Under the pieces are notes generated by a model that did no database searches, was not told the DNA's origin, and saw only the letters and a list, made by a program, of their open reading frames with translations. From JAMCRM01 sp041685075 (GTDB lineage Bacteria; Acidobacteriota; Terriglobia; Bryobacterales; Bryobacteraceae), in contig JAWLGN010000033.1 of the NCBI GenBank assembly GCA_041685075.1, forward strand, positions 1 to 28,637: a stretch of 28,637 nt of DNA, given 5' to 3'. Every line of letters begins with the position of its first letter. Positions within the stretch are counted from its first letter, which is position 1. The position numbers and the translations under genes were made by a program. Below, piece by piece: positions 1 through 7,361 of the stretch.

Positions 1-31
1 CGGCCGGCATCCGGATACCGGCCACTTCGTT

Positions 32-1660
32 TCAATCGGCATCCACCTGCGGCACCAGCACCGGGAAGGGCCTTCCCACGGCGGGCGGCTCCCGCGTGAC
101 GACGCCGGCGGAACGGAATTCGGGGCCGAAGTCCAGCCTCCAGGCCGTTTGGATGCGGGTGGGAAGGGCTACGCCCGGAATCTTCGGGAAGCGCAGCGCC
201 TCCAGCGGCACCAGGGTCTGGTCGGAGATGCGCGGGTACTGCGACGGCGGCGGTTCCTTGCCATCCCGCACCCAGGCGTCCATGGCCACCAGCAGCGCCC
301 GCATGGCCAGGGGGAAGGGGTTGAAGTTGGGCAAATTGCGGGCCGCGCCGCGCGTGGGCGGGAAGCCCGCGGGCCCGTGCTGCGTCCCGGCGAACAGGTA
401 GATGCGGGTGGTGGGCGCAAGCTCCGCATCCCGCCGGCCGTCTATGGTGGTGTGGATCAGGGATGCCGCGCGGCCGAAGTACTCGTAAGAGGAGTTGGTG
501 TAAAAGATCTTCGGTCGGTGCTCGGGCTTCAGGTTCGCCAGGATGCCGTCGGTCAACCCCGTCTCCGGGTCCGTCTGCGGGAGGTCCGCGTAGGGGAAGA
601 TATCGGTGGGGTAGAAGGTGTTCAAAAACGGGTGGCCGTCGCGCGAGGGTTGCGCAAAGCGGTGGTTGAAGCTGCCGCGCCCGCCTCCGGCCACGTGCAC
701 CAGCATGCCGTCGAAGACCTTGCGCCCCTGTTCGTCCGCGTTGAAGCCGTGGTAGGCGAAGGTGCGCAGGAAGCGGCCGCTCTGGGAAACTCCCACGGCG
801 AGCGCCCGCTTGATGTGGCGCCGGCTGTCGCCCAGGACGGCCACCACGTTCCCGCCGCCGTACTTGAGGAAGGAGATGAAATCCCGCACCGCCGCCGGCC
901 CCAGCCCCACCACCGCGGGGTCGCGCGAGGTGTAGACCAGTTCGTAGAGCCGCCCCGGCTGGAAGCCCCCGGTCATGACGATGCGGGTGCGGTCCGCGAT
1001 ACGCCAGTTCGCGCGCGGTACCGTTTGCCGGGGCCCGTCGGCGCGGTCCCGCACCGTGAGGGTCAGGGCGGGGTCGTCCGGATTGACGACCGGGTAGGGT
1101 ACGTGGCTGCGGTCCGCGAGCGAGTGCTCCTTTACGGGCTTGTTGACGACGATCTCGCTGCGCACCAGCCCGGTGAGTCCCTTCACCACCGGGGTGTACA
1201 GCCGCAGCCGCGGCGTCTCGTCCGTGGGCACGTCGAACTGCCAGCCCAGCCACACCAGTGTGAAGCCCTGCTCCAGCAGAAAGCCATCGCCGGTTTCGCC
1301 GGGGCCGCGTCCGAAAAACCGCGTCATCGCCCGGCCGCCGCGATTGGAGACTTCGTAGAGCACCGCGCCGTTGCCCAGCGCCGGATCGCGCGGCTTCAAC
1401 ACATAGAGATCGGCGGAGAACTCCACCAACCCCTCGGCGTTGCGCGGCGCCTTGTCCAGGTCCACGATGCCGCGATTGGCCGCGAGTCCGGGGTCTACCG
1501 CGAAGAACGCCCGCCCCACGATGCGCTCGTACGCTCCGCTCGGTCCGAACACCCGCCCTCCTTCGACATCGGACCGCTCCTCCACTTCAATCCGCAACAG
1601 TGCCGCCGGCGACAGCATAGCCAGGGCCAGCGCGAAGATTCCGGCTCTCCAGACGATCAT
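32..1660 (-). CDS. Exported alpha/beta hydrolase domain protein (PF20091-like)
   Basis: The 542-residue product starts with a hydrophobic signal-like stretch (residues 5-21) and is probably exported to the periplasm or beyond. Residues 290-295 read GVSQSG, a nucleophile elbow that makes Ser292 the likely catalytic nucleophile. A late TQHG motif could supply the catalytic His. Length and overall pattern fit the large 'alpha/beta hydrolase domain' family common in acidobacteria, whose substrates are mostly unknown, so I assign only a serine-hydrolase (esterase-like) role. The gene lies 93 nt downstream of the TonB-receptor gene on the same strand, with a strong intrinsic terminator between them, so it probably has its own promoter. 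The ATG at 1660 follows a TAGAAT box by six nucleotides and has no Shine-Dalgarno sequence, which suggests a leaderless transcript. Confidence 0.85.
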   Translation of the reverse strand: MIVWRAGIFALALAMLSPAALLRIEVEERSDVEGGRVFGPSGAYERIVGRAFFAVDPGLAANRGIVDLDKAPRNAEGLVEFSADLYVLKPRDPALGNGAVLYEVSNRGGRAMTRFFGRGPGETGDGFLLEQGFTLVWLGWQFDVPTDETPRLRLYTPVVKGLTGLVRSEIVVNKPVKEHSLADRSHVPYPVVNPDDPALTLTVRDRADGPRQTVPRANWRIADRTRIVMTGGFQPGRLYELVYTSRDPAVVGLGPAAVRDFISFLKYGGGNVVAVLGDSRRHIKRALAVGVSQSGRFLRTFAYHGFNADEQGRKVFDGMLVHVAGGGRGSFNHRFAQPSRDGHPFLNTFYPTDIFPYADLPQTDPETGLTDGILANLKPEHRPKIFYTNSSYEYFGRAASLIHTTIDGRRDAELAPTTRIYLFAGTQHGPAGFPPTRGAARNLPNFNPFPLAMRALLVAMDAWVRDGKEPPPSQYPRISDQTLVPLEALRFPKIPGVALPTRIQTAWRLDFGPEFRSAGVVTREPPAVGRPFPVLVPQVDAD

Positions 1661-1666
1661 TCCGAC

Positions 1667-1672
1667 ATTCTA
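1667..1672 (-). promoter_or_regulatory. -10-like box abutting the hydrolase start
   Basis: Read on the minus strand this is TAGAAT (5 of 6 to TATAAT), six nucleotides before the ATG at 1660. Transcription starting at the usual distance would begin at or next to the start codon. No convincing -35 is seen; the region where it would lie is the T-tract of the upstream terminator. Confidence 0.4.
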
Positions 1673-1690
1673 CCGTCCCGCAGTGCCCAC

Positions 1691-1732
1691 AAAAAAAGCG
1701 GGCGCGGAGGTCTTTGTTACCCCCGCGCCCGC
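1691..1732 (-). terminator. Intrinsic terminator of the TonB-receptor gene
   Basis: Arms at 1698-1707 and 1723-1732 are perfectly complementary over 10 bp (GCGGGCGCGG / CCGCGCCCGC) around a 15-nt loop. On the minus strand they are followed by seven T residues (1697-1691). The hairpin starts about 21 nt after the receptor stop codon. This is the clearest factor-independent terminator in the window. Confidence 0.85.
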
Positions 1733-1753
1733 GTACTCTTACAGCCGGAACTC

Positions 1754-4700
1754 CTAGAAGTCCAGCTTAAGCGCGAACTGCCAGGACCGCGGCTGATCCT
1801 GACCCGTGATGATGCCGAACGAAGAACTGGTGGGAGTCCGGTTCGGCACGTTCAGGTTCGGATGGTTCCAGGCATTGAAGGTCTCCGCCCGGAACTGCAT
1901 CCTGGCGCGCTCGCCGATCGGGAAGTACTTGATCAACGAGAAGTCCCAGCGCGCCTGCCCGTCGGCCCGGATACCGCTGAAGCGGAATGGGAAGGTCCGC
2001 ACGTTGCTGGCGAGCTGCTGCTGCGAGTTGCGGTTGAAGCCGGCGTCGATGTTGAACCACCGCTCGACGCTGCGCTGGTCCTTGGGCAGCACGATGTCGT
2101 TGAGGTCGCCGTTGAAGATGATGTTGCCCCAGTCGAGCGGGGGACCGCTCTGCCGTTGCACCACACCGTTCAACTGCCACCCGCCGGCGAAGAAGTTCAA
2201 CGCCGGATGCCAGTCGCTGCCGAAGCGGCGCCCGCGGCCGAATGGCAACTCCCAGATGCCGCTCATCACCAGGCGGTGCGTGCGGTCCGCGGCGGACACC
2301 ACGTAGTAGGGAAGCGGATCGAAGGCATTCAGGAACTGCGTCGCCTCCATGGTCTTCTGCCAGGTGTAGGACAACTGGAAGGAGTAGCCCTGGGAGAAGC
2401 GCCTCTCTACGCGAGCCTGCATGGCGTTGTACCAGGAGAACCCCATCGGCTCACTCACCGTCGTCACATCGCCAAAGTGCGGATAGGGCCGCAGCAGGCT
2501 GGCCCGGCTCATGTTGGCCCCGTAGATCGGGTTGGTTCCCCGGAACGGGCTGGGGAAGTTCCGCCCCAGGTAGTCGATGGTGGCCTGATCCCGGTACGGC
2601 AGCGTGCTGTAGTACTGCCCCGGTGTGAAGTTGTAGTTGCGATCGATGTTCAGCCGCGTGGTCCGGCTGCCCACATAGGAGACATCCACCAGCCACTGGA
2701 ACGGCAACTGTTGCTGCAAGCCGACCGACCACTTCTGCGTATACGGGCTCTTGCGCTCGTCGCGGAAGAAGCTGATGCCCTGCCCAAGATAGGTGCTCAG
2801 CCCCCCGGCCGCGCCGAGCGGCTCGATCAACCCGTTCGGGAAGGGATTGGCCGTGCTCGCGAGGTAGGTCAAGCCGCTGTCCAGCGAAGCCTGGATCGGC
2901 GTCGATTGCGTGAAACCGCTCTGGATCGAGTTGGTGAACAGGATCCCGATGGGCGCGTAGTACATGCCGTAGCCCGCGCGCAGCACCGTTTTGTCGGTAA
3001 TCTGGTAGGCCAGGCCGACGCGCGGCATCACGTTATTCTTCTCGCCGCTCCAGAACCCCCTGGGGTTGCCGCCGGTATTCACGAAAGTCAGCCCGCCCCG
3101 AACGCTGAACTGGTCCGCGGGCAACTCCGGAATCGGGTTGTTGGCGTAGTTGGCCTTGGCCTGCGCCTCGATCGGGCTCGAGACGTTAGCAGCAAAGCGG
3201 TATACGGAGCGGTCGAACCGCTCGGTGACGGGGGTCTCGTACTCCCACCGCAGACCCAGGTTCAGGGTCAGGCGGCGAGTGACCTTGTAGTCATCCTGGA
3301 AGTAGAGAGACCAGTGGTGATTCTGCTCCGCGTGGCTGGCGGTGCGGTCCATCCTGCCGCCGGGAATTCCGAGCAGCATGGAGGCGATGTCGCCGCCCAC
3401 CGGAGGCGCCGTCGAGTTGTCGAACGGGCCACGGGTGTAGGTGTTGGGGAAGTCGAAGTACGGCGATACGTCATAGGGGAACCGCGCGCGGAACTCGCGA
3501 TAGGCGCGGAACTCGGTCCCGAACCGGAGGTTGTGATCGCCCTTCAGATAGGTGAAGTTCGCCACGCCCGAGTGAATCAGGGACGAGGTCGAACCGTCGC
3601 CGCTCTCCCAACCGCTGAGGTTGGTCAACGAATCGGCCGCTACCCGGGGAATGGTCGCCAGGCTGGAATCGATCATGCTGACCAGGTTCTGCGAGAAGCC
3701 CAGCGCCGCCAGGTCCACGCCGCGGCTGACGCGCCGCTCCGGGAAGTCCTGGTGGGTCAGGCCATAGCGCACGTTGATCAGGAACGCCGGGCTGAGCACA
3801 TAAACGTCGTCCAGCGCCAGGCCCCGGTTGTTCCGCTCGAGGACGATCCCGTTGACGTCGTCATTCCAGGTGCGGTTCTTGTCCTCCTCCCACCAGTCGC
3901 GGTGGAAGCGGACGAAGATGCGGTGCTTGTCGCTGAACGCGTGGTCCACGCGGCCCATGTGCACCCAGTAGTCTTCCAGTGCCTTGCCGGTACGGAAGTA
4001 GTTGTTGCGGTGGTCGGAGGTGCCGGGCCGGTTGGGCAGCGGATAGAGATTGAGCAGATTGGTCCCCACAGTGTCCAGGCGGCTGGTCGGAATGACGTTG
4101 CCGGGAATCGGCTGCCGCTGGAAACGCCCGTTGGGCGCCGGCGTGGTGGTCAAAGGATCGTAGACCTGGTAGTTGCCGCCCAGCGCCAGCAGTTCGGAAA
4201 GATCGCCCTGCCGCATCTTCTGGGTCGGCACCGTCGCGGTGAAGTCAGACGGAACGCCCCACTTATTGGCTTCCCAGGCGTAGAACCAGAAGGTCCGGTT
4301 CTTGCCGTTATAGACGCCCGGAATATATACCGGAGCGCCGGCGCTGGCGCCATACCGGTTGTCTGCATAAACCGGCAGCGTCTGCCCCGAGCGAGCCTGG
4401 AAGAGCGTGCGCGAGTCGAGTTCGGAGTGGCGCAGCCACCAGTGCAACTCACCGTGCAGTTCGTTGGTGCCGCTCTTGGTGCTGAGATTCACCGTGCCGC
4501 CTCCCGTGTGTCCCAGGGAAGCGTCGAAAGAGGACGTCTGCACCTTGAACTCCTGCACCGCTGTGGCTGGCGGTGAAAAGGCCACTCGAGGGCTGGTCCC
4601 GTCGGAGTAGGTGTTGGAAACGCCGTCAATGGTGAACTCGTTCTTGTACTGCCCGCCTCCATCGGTCGAGAACTGCGAAGGCGCGTTGTTCCACCCCGCC

Positions 4701-5221
4701 TTGCGCAGGCGAAGGTTAGCCGTGTTGGTGATTCCCGGAGCCAGGTGAACCAGGTCCAGCGGGTTTCCGGCGAATAGCGGCAGTTCCGTTACCCGCCGCT
4801 CGTCGATTACCTGTCCCAGCGAGGCTTCAGCCGTGCTTAACAGCGGAGTCTCGGCGCGGACTTCCACCGATTCGGCCACGTCGCCGACTTCCATGGCGAT
4901 GTTGACCTCAACCGAATCGGCAATACGAACCTGTACGCCTTCGCGAACGAACCGCTTGAATCCCGTGAGTTCAGCGGAGACGATATAGGTTCCCGGTAAC
5001 AGATAGGGGATCACGTAGTTCCCCGCAGGGTTTGTCTTGGCCGATGCGACCACACCAGTGGACGCGTTGGTAGCGCGAACATCAACGTTGGGAATGACGG
5101 CGCCTGTCGTATCCGTCACCCGGCCGAGCATCGTGCCGCGTGCGTCTTGAGCACTCAACGGTGCTGCCAGCAAGACACACAACACGAGTACATAGACGTG
5201 AGGTGTCACTATCCTTTTCAT
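1754..5221 (-). CDS. TonB-dependent receptor, Oar-like, with N-terminal CnaB-like domain
   Basis: The 1155-residue outer-membrane protein has a signal peptide (residues 1-24, cleaved near LSAQ). A carboxypeptidase-regulatory/CnaB-like beta-sandwich follows at about 27-105 (GRVTDTTGAVIPNVDV start, LLPGTYIV core). A plug domain lies at about 125-235 with FTIDGVSNTYSDG and GGTVNLSTKSGTNELHG motifs. A long beta-barrel runs to the C-terminus, which ends in the aromatic beta-signal FALKLDF. This is the architecture of the large Oar-like receptors that acidobacteria carry in many copies. The substrate cannot be read from sequence, although large polymers or oligosaccharides are often proposed. The ATG at 5221 is backed by a good promoter and an AGAGG element at 5234-5238. 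Transcription ends at the terminator at 1691-1732. Confidence 0.92.
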   Translation of the reverse strand: MKRIVTPHVYVLVLCVLLAAPLSAQDARGTMLGRVTDTTGAVIPNVDVRATNASTGVVASAKTNPAGNYVIPYLLPGTYIVSAELTGFKRFVREGVQVRIADSVEVNIAMEVGDVAESVEVRAETPLLSTAEASLGQVIDERRVTELPLFAGNPLDLVHLAPGITNTANLRLRKAGWNNAPSQFSTDGGGQYKNEFTIDGVSNTYSDGTSPRVAFSPPATAVQEFKVQTSSFDASLGHTGGGTVNLSTKSGTNELHGELHWWLRHSELDSRTLFQARSGQTLPVYADNRYGASAGAPVYIPGVYNGKNRTFWFYAWEANKWGVPSDFTATVPTQKMRQGDLSELLALGGNYQVYDPLTTTPAPNGRFQRQPIPGNVIPTSRLDTVGTNLLNLYPLPNRPGTSDHRNNYFRTGKALEDYWVHMGRVDHAFSDKHRIFVRFHRDWWEEDKNRTWNDDVNGIVLERNNRGLALDDVYVLSPAFLINVRYGLTHQDFPERRVSRGVDLAALGFSQNLVSMIDSSLATIPRVAADSLTNLSGWESGDGSTSSLIHSGVANFTYLKGDHNLRFGTEFRAYREFRARFPYDVSPYFDFPNTYTRGPFDNSTAPPVGGDIASMLLGIPGGRMDRTASHAEQNHHWSLYFQDDYKVTRRLTLNLGLRWEYETPVTERFDRSVYRFAANVSSPIEAQAKANYANNPIPELPADQFSVRGGLTFVNTGGNPRGFWSGEKNNVMPRVGLAYQITDKTVLRAGYGMYYAPIGILFTNSIQSGFTQSTPIQASLDSGLTYLASTANPFPNGLIEPLGAAGGLSTYLGQGISFFRDERKSPYTQKWSVGLQQQLPFQWLVDVSYVGSRTTRLNIDRNYNFTPGQYYSTLPYRDQATIDYLGRNFPSPFRGTNPIYGANMSRASLLRPYPHFGDVTTVSEPMGFSWYNAMQARVERRFSQGYSFQLSYTWQKTMEATQFLNAFDPLPYYVVSAADRTHRLVMSGIWELPFGRGRRFGSDWHPALNFFAGGWQLNGVVQRQSGPPLDWGNIIFNGDLNDIVLPKDQRSVERWFNIDAGFNRNSQQQLASNVRTFPFRFSGIRADGQARWDFSLIKYFPIGERARMQFRAETFNAWNHPNLNVPNRTPTSSSFGIITGQDQPRSWQFALKLDF

Positions 5222-5244
5222 TTTTGAGACTTACCTCTTCGAAT

Positions 5245-5273
5245 ACTCTACTTCTCGCGGGCGGCAGAGTCAA
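5245..5273 (-). promoter_or_regulatory. Sigma70-type promoter of the TonB-receptor gene
   Basis: On the minus strand TTGACT (5273-5268) and TAGAGT (5250-5245) are separated by exactly 17 nt. The predicted start near 5238 gives a 17-nt leader that begins with the AGAGG ribosome binding site. It is the best match to a housekeeping promoter in the window. Confidence 0.72.
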
Positions 5274-5280
5274 GCGGCGA

Positions 5281-5299
5281 AATGGGAATTTCTCCTATT
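5281..5299. promoter_or_regulatory. Inverted repeat upstream of the receptor promoter
   Basis: AATGGGA (5281-5287) and TCCTATT (5293-5299) form a dyad matching at 6 of 7 positions around a 5-nt spacer. It lies 7 nt upstream of the receptor -35 box, centred about 52 bp before the predicted start. That position would suit an activator. Short dyads occur by chance, so this is only a candidate operator. Confidence 0.3.
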
Positions 5300-5528
5300 G
5301 AAAATCATTGAGGCAAAGATCAGGCAAAACACCTAACTCAGGGGATAGTACTCGACACAGAGCGTAACGGCCGCTACCGGGCACTCGCCGCCGGACACTA
5401 TCGCCACGGTTGGAAGCGTCATCACGTCCCGCACGGCTTCGGGACACGCGGCCGCGAACCGGTCGTGGCGCTCGCAAGTCTTGTGCCACTTTGACTTGCG
5501 TTTTGCCGATTTGAGACACTGGCCGTTT
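5300..5528. other. Divergent intergenic region
   Basis: This is the rest of the roughly 300-nt gap between the divergent receptor and DUF3108 genes. It holds a second dyad (5473-5500) and a TTGACT hexamer. Minus-strand open frames of about 70 codons cross it, but they show no recognisable domain and no good ribosome binding site. I see no RNA gene. Confidence 0.5.
5473..5500. promoter_or_regulatory. Inverted repeat overlapping a -35-like box before the DUF3108 operon
   Basis: CGCAAGTC (5473-5480) and GACTTGCG (5493-5500) are perfect 8-bp inverted copies with centres 20 bp apart, about two helical turns. TTGACT (5491-5496) overlaps the right arm and could be the -35 of the downstream operon. 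The best -10 at an 18-nt spacing, GACACT (5515-5520), is weak. A dimeric regulator bound here could control that promoter. Confidence 0.35.
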
Positions 5529-6314
5529 ATGACGCGGGGAACCAATAGAGGGGCTTGGTGCGTGGCGATGCTCCTGTGCGCGCCCGCCTCCTTCTCCGCA
5601 TCGGCCGCTGCCGCCGAAAGCTTCGCTCTACCGGCTCGCGAAAGCCTGAACTACTCCATCGAATGGCGCCTCATCACCGCCGGCCGCGCCCGGCTCGACT
5701 GGCGCGCCAATCGCACCGCCACCGGCCAACCCGGCTGGCGGTCCAGGCTGCACATTGAATCCACCGGCCTGGTTTCCAAGCTGTTCAAGGTCAGCGATAT
5801 TTATAGTTCCGAGCTGCGCTCGGACCTGTGCGCCGTCAGTTCCCGCATCGAAACCCACGAGGGAGTCCGCCACCGGGAAACCCGCGTTACCTTCGACACC
5901 GATGCCGGCAAGGCGCACTACGTCGAACGGGACCCTGCAAAAAACGCCGTCGTGGCGGTCCACGAGACCGACATCCCCGAGTGCGTGCACGACGTGATCG
6001 GCAGCCTCTACAAGCTCCGCACCATGCGGCTGGAACCCGGCCAGAGCGCGGCCCTGCCCATGAGCGACGGCAAGAAGAGCGTGAAGGCGCGGGTGGAGGC
6101 CCAGCGCCGCGAGCAGATTACCGTCCCCGCCGGCACCTTCGACACCGTCCGCTACGAGGCCTTCATCTTTAAGGATGTGCTCTTCCGGCGGGATGCCAAC
6201 CTCTACGTCTGGATCAGCGACGACGCCCGCCGCCTTCCCGTACAGATCCGCGTGCGGATGCAGTTCACCATCGGTACCATTACTTTCCAGCTCGATAAAG
6301 AGGGAGAAGCGTGA
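5529..6314 (+). CDS. Exported DUF3108 domain protein
   Basis: The 261-residue product (from ATG 5529) has an N-terminal hydrophobic signal segment ending near the Ala-rich stretch ASFSASAAAAES. The rest is beta-rich and matches the DUF3108 pattern: a SLNYSIEWRLITAGRA-type first strand, LYKLRT in the middle, then the hallmark TVPAGTF at residues 198-204 and LYVWISDDARRLPVQI. DUF3108 proteins are probably periplasmic, with no established biochemical role. In-frame translation could begin at 5481, but ATG 5529 places the signal peptide at the N-terminus. The stop overlaps the next gene's GTG by 4 nt (GTGA), so the two are co-translated. It is the first gene of an operon of three exported proteins. 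Confidence 0.85.
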   Translation: MTRGTNRGAWCVAMLLCAPASFSASAAAAESFALPARESLNYSIEWRLITAGRARLDWRANRTATGQPGWRSRLHIESTGLVSKLFKVSDIYSSELRSDLCAVSSRIETHEGVRHRETRVTFDTDAGKAHYVERDPAKNAVVAVHETDIPECVHDVIGSLYKLRTMRLEPGQSAALPMSDGKKSVKARVEAQRREQITVPAGTFDTVRYEAFIFKDVLFRRDANLYVWISDDARRLPVQIRVRMQFTIGTITFQLDKEGEA

Positions 6315-7354
6315 TCCGTGTACTTGTGCTGGCCGTCGTCGCCACGGCTTTATACGGGCAGGAGCAGGCGCTCATGCCCTCCCGCGAGGCGCTGGCGCTC
6401 TGCGGGCGCATGGTGCAGTTGATGGAATCCACCGCCGTGGCCGCGCCCGGTTTGGCGCACTCCGGCGCCCCGGCGCTCGAAAGCGCCCGCCAGGCGATGG
6501 TTAACCTCCGCTCCGCACCGGCCAATGCCGGTATGGCCTACGAATTCCTCACCAATGCCCGCGCTTACCTGGCGGTGGCGGACCTGGTTCCCAAGCCCTT
6601 CCCGTTCCCCGTGGAGGGCCGCCGGCAATTCACCGAGCTGCGCGAGGGCGTCGAGCGCCTGGACGCCCACTTCCGCGCCCTGCTGGCCCTCAAGGAGCGC
6701 CAGCTTCGCGACCCCGACCGCGATAACCTGCGCCGCTACGAAGAGGCCAACCGCCAACTCCCGCCGCCTTCCCCCAACCACCCCCGGGTGGTCTTCCTGG
6801 GAGACTCCATCACCGACGGCTGGCGCCTCAACGAATACTTTCCCGGCCGCGACTTCGTCAATCGCGGCATCAGCGGCCAGGTCACCAGCCAGATGCTGGC
6901 CCGCATGCAGCCCGACGTCGTTGAGCGCCGCCCCAGGGCCGTGCTCGTGCTCGGCGGCACGAACGATATCGCCCGCGGAACCCCTCTTTCCACCATCCAG
7001 AAGAACCTGACCATGATTGCGGACCTGGCCGAGTTCCATCGCATCACGCCCCTGTTTGCCTCTATCCTTCCGGTGAGCGATTACCATCGCAAGGTCACGC
7101 CGGGCCGTCCTCCCGCCAAGATCGCGGAGCTGAACGCCTGGCTCAAGAGTTTCTGCGCCAGCCGCAAATTTCCCTACGTGGATTACTACAGCGCGGTGGT
7201 CGACGGGGCCGGCTTTCTGGGGAAGGATCTTTCGGACGACGGCCTTCACCCCAACCCCGCCGGCTACCGCCGCATGGCCCCTGTGGCGCTTCAGGCTATC
7301 GACGGCCTCCTGAAGGCCGAGCCGCGGAAAGGGCAGGGAAGCCGCCGCCGGTAA
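6311..7354 (+). CDS. Exported SGNH/GDSL-type esterase
   Basis: The 347-residue protein starts at GTG 6311, inside the 3' end of the DUF3108 gene, and has a short signal-like N-terminus. The C-terminal SGNH hydrolase domain begins near residue 155. It has block I GDSITDG (Ser166), the block II Gly in NRGISGQ, block III GGTND, and block V DGLHPN (Asp310, His313). All four SGNH hallmark residues are present, so it should be an active esterase or deacetylase acting on carbohydrate, lipid or polymer esters. The first ~150 residues are mainly helical, are not part of the SGNH fold, and match nothing I recognise. The gene sits between DUF3108 and a sulfatase, suggesting shared work on a decorated polymer. 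Confidence 0.9.
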   Translation: MIRVLVLAVVATALYGQEQALMPSREALALCGRMVQLMESTAVAAPGLAHSGAPALESARQAMVNLRSAPANAGMAYEFLTNARAYLAVADLVPKPFPFPVEGRRQFTELREGVERLDAHFRALLALKERQLRDPDRDNLRRYEEANRQLPPPSPNHPRVVFLGDSITDGWRLNEYFPGRDFVNRGISGQVTSQMLARMQPDVVERRPRAVLVLGGTNDIARGTPLSTIQKNLTMIADLAEFHRITPLFASILPVSDYHRKVTPGRPPAKIAELNAWLKSFCASRKFPYVDYYSAVVDGAGFLGKDLSDDGLHPNPAGYRRMAPVALQAIDGLLKAEPRKGQGSRRR

Positions 7355-7361
7355 CCAGCGC

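Noticed and set aside
149..4576. A 1475-codon open frame on the plus strand opposite the hydrolase and TonB-receptor genes
   Set aside because: It is antisense to two well-recognised genes, is rich in Arg, Val and Gly with no domain pattern, and is what GC-rich codon bias produces on the opposite strand.
5295..5545. Two short minus-strand open frames (70-74 codons) in the receptor/DUF3108 gap
   Set aside because: No ribosome binding site and no recognisable motif. The region is better explained as promoter and operator DNA.
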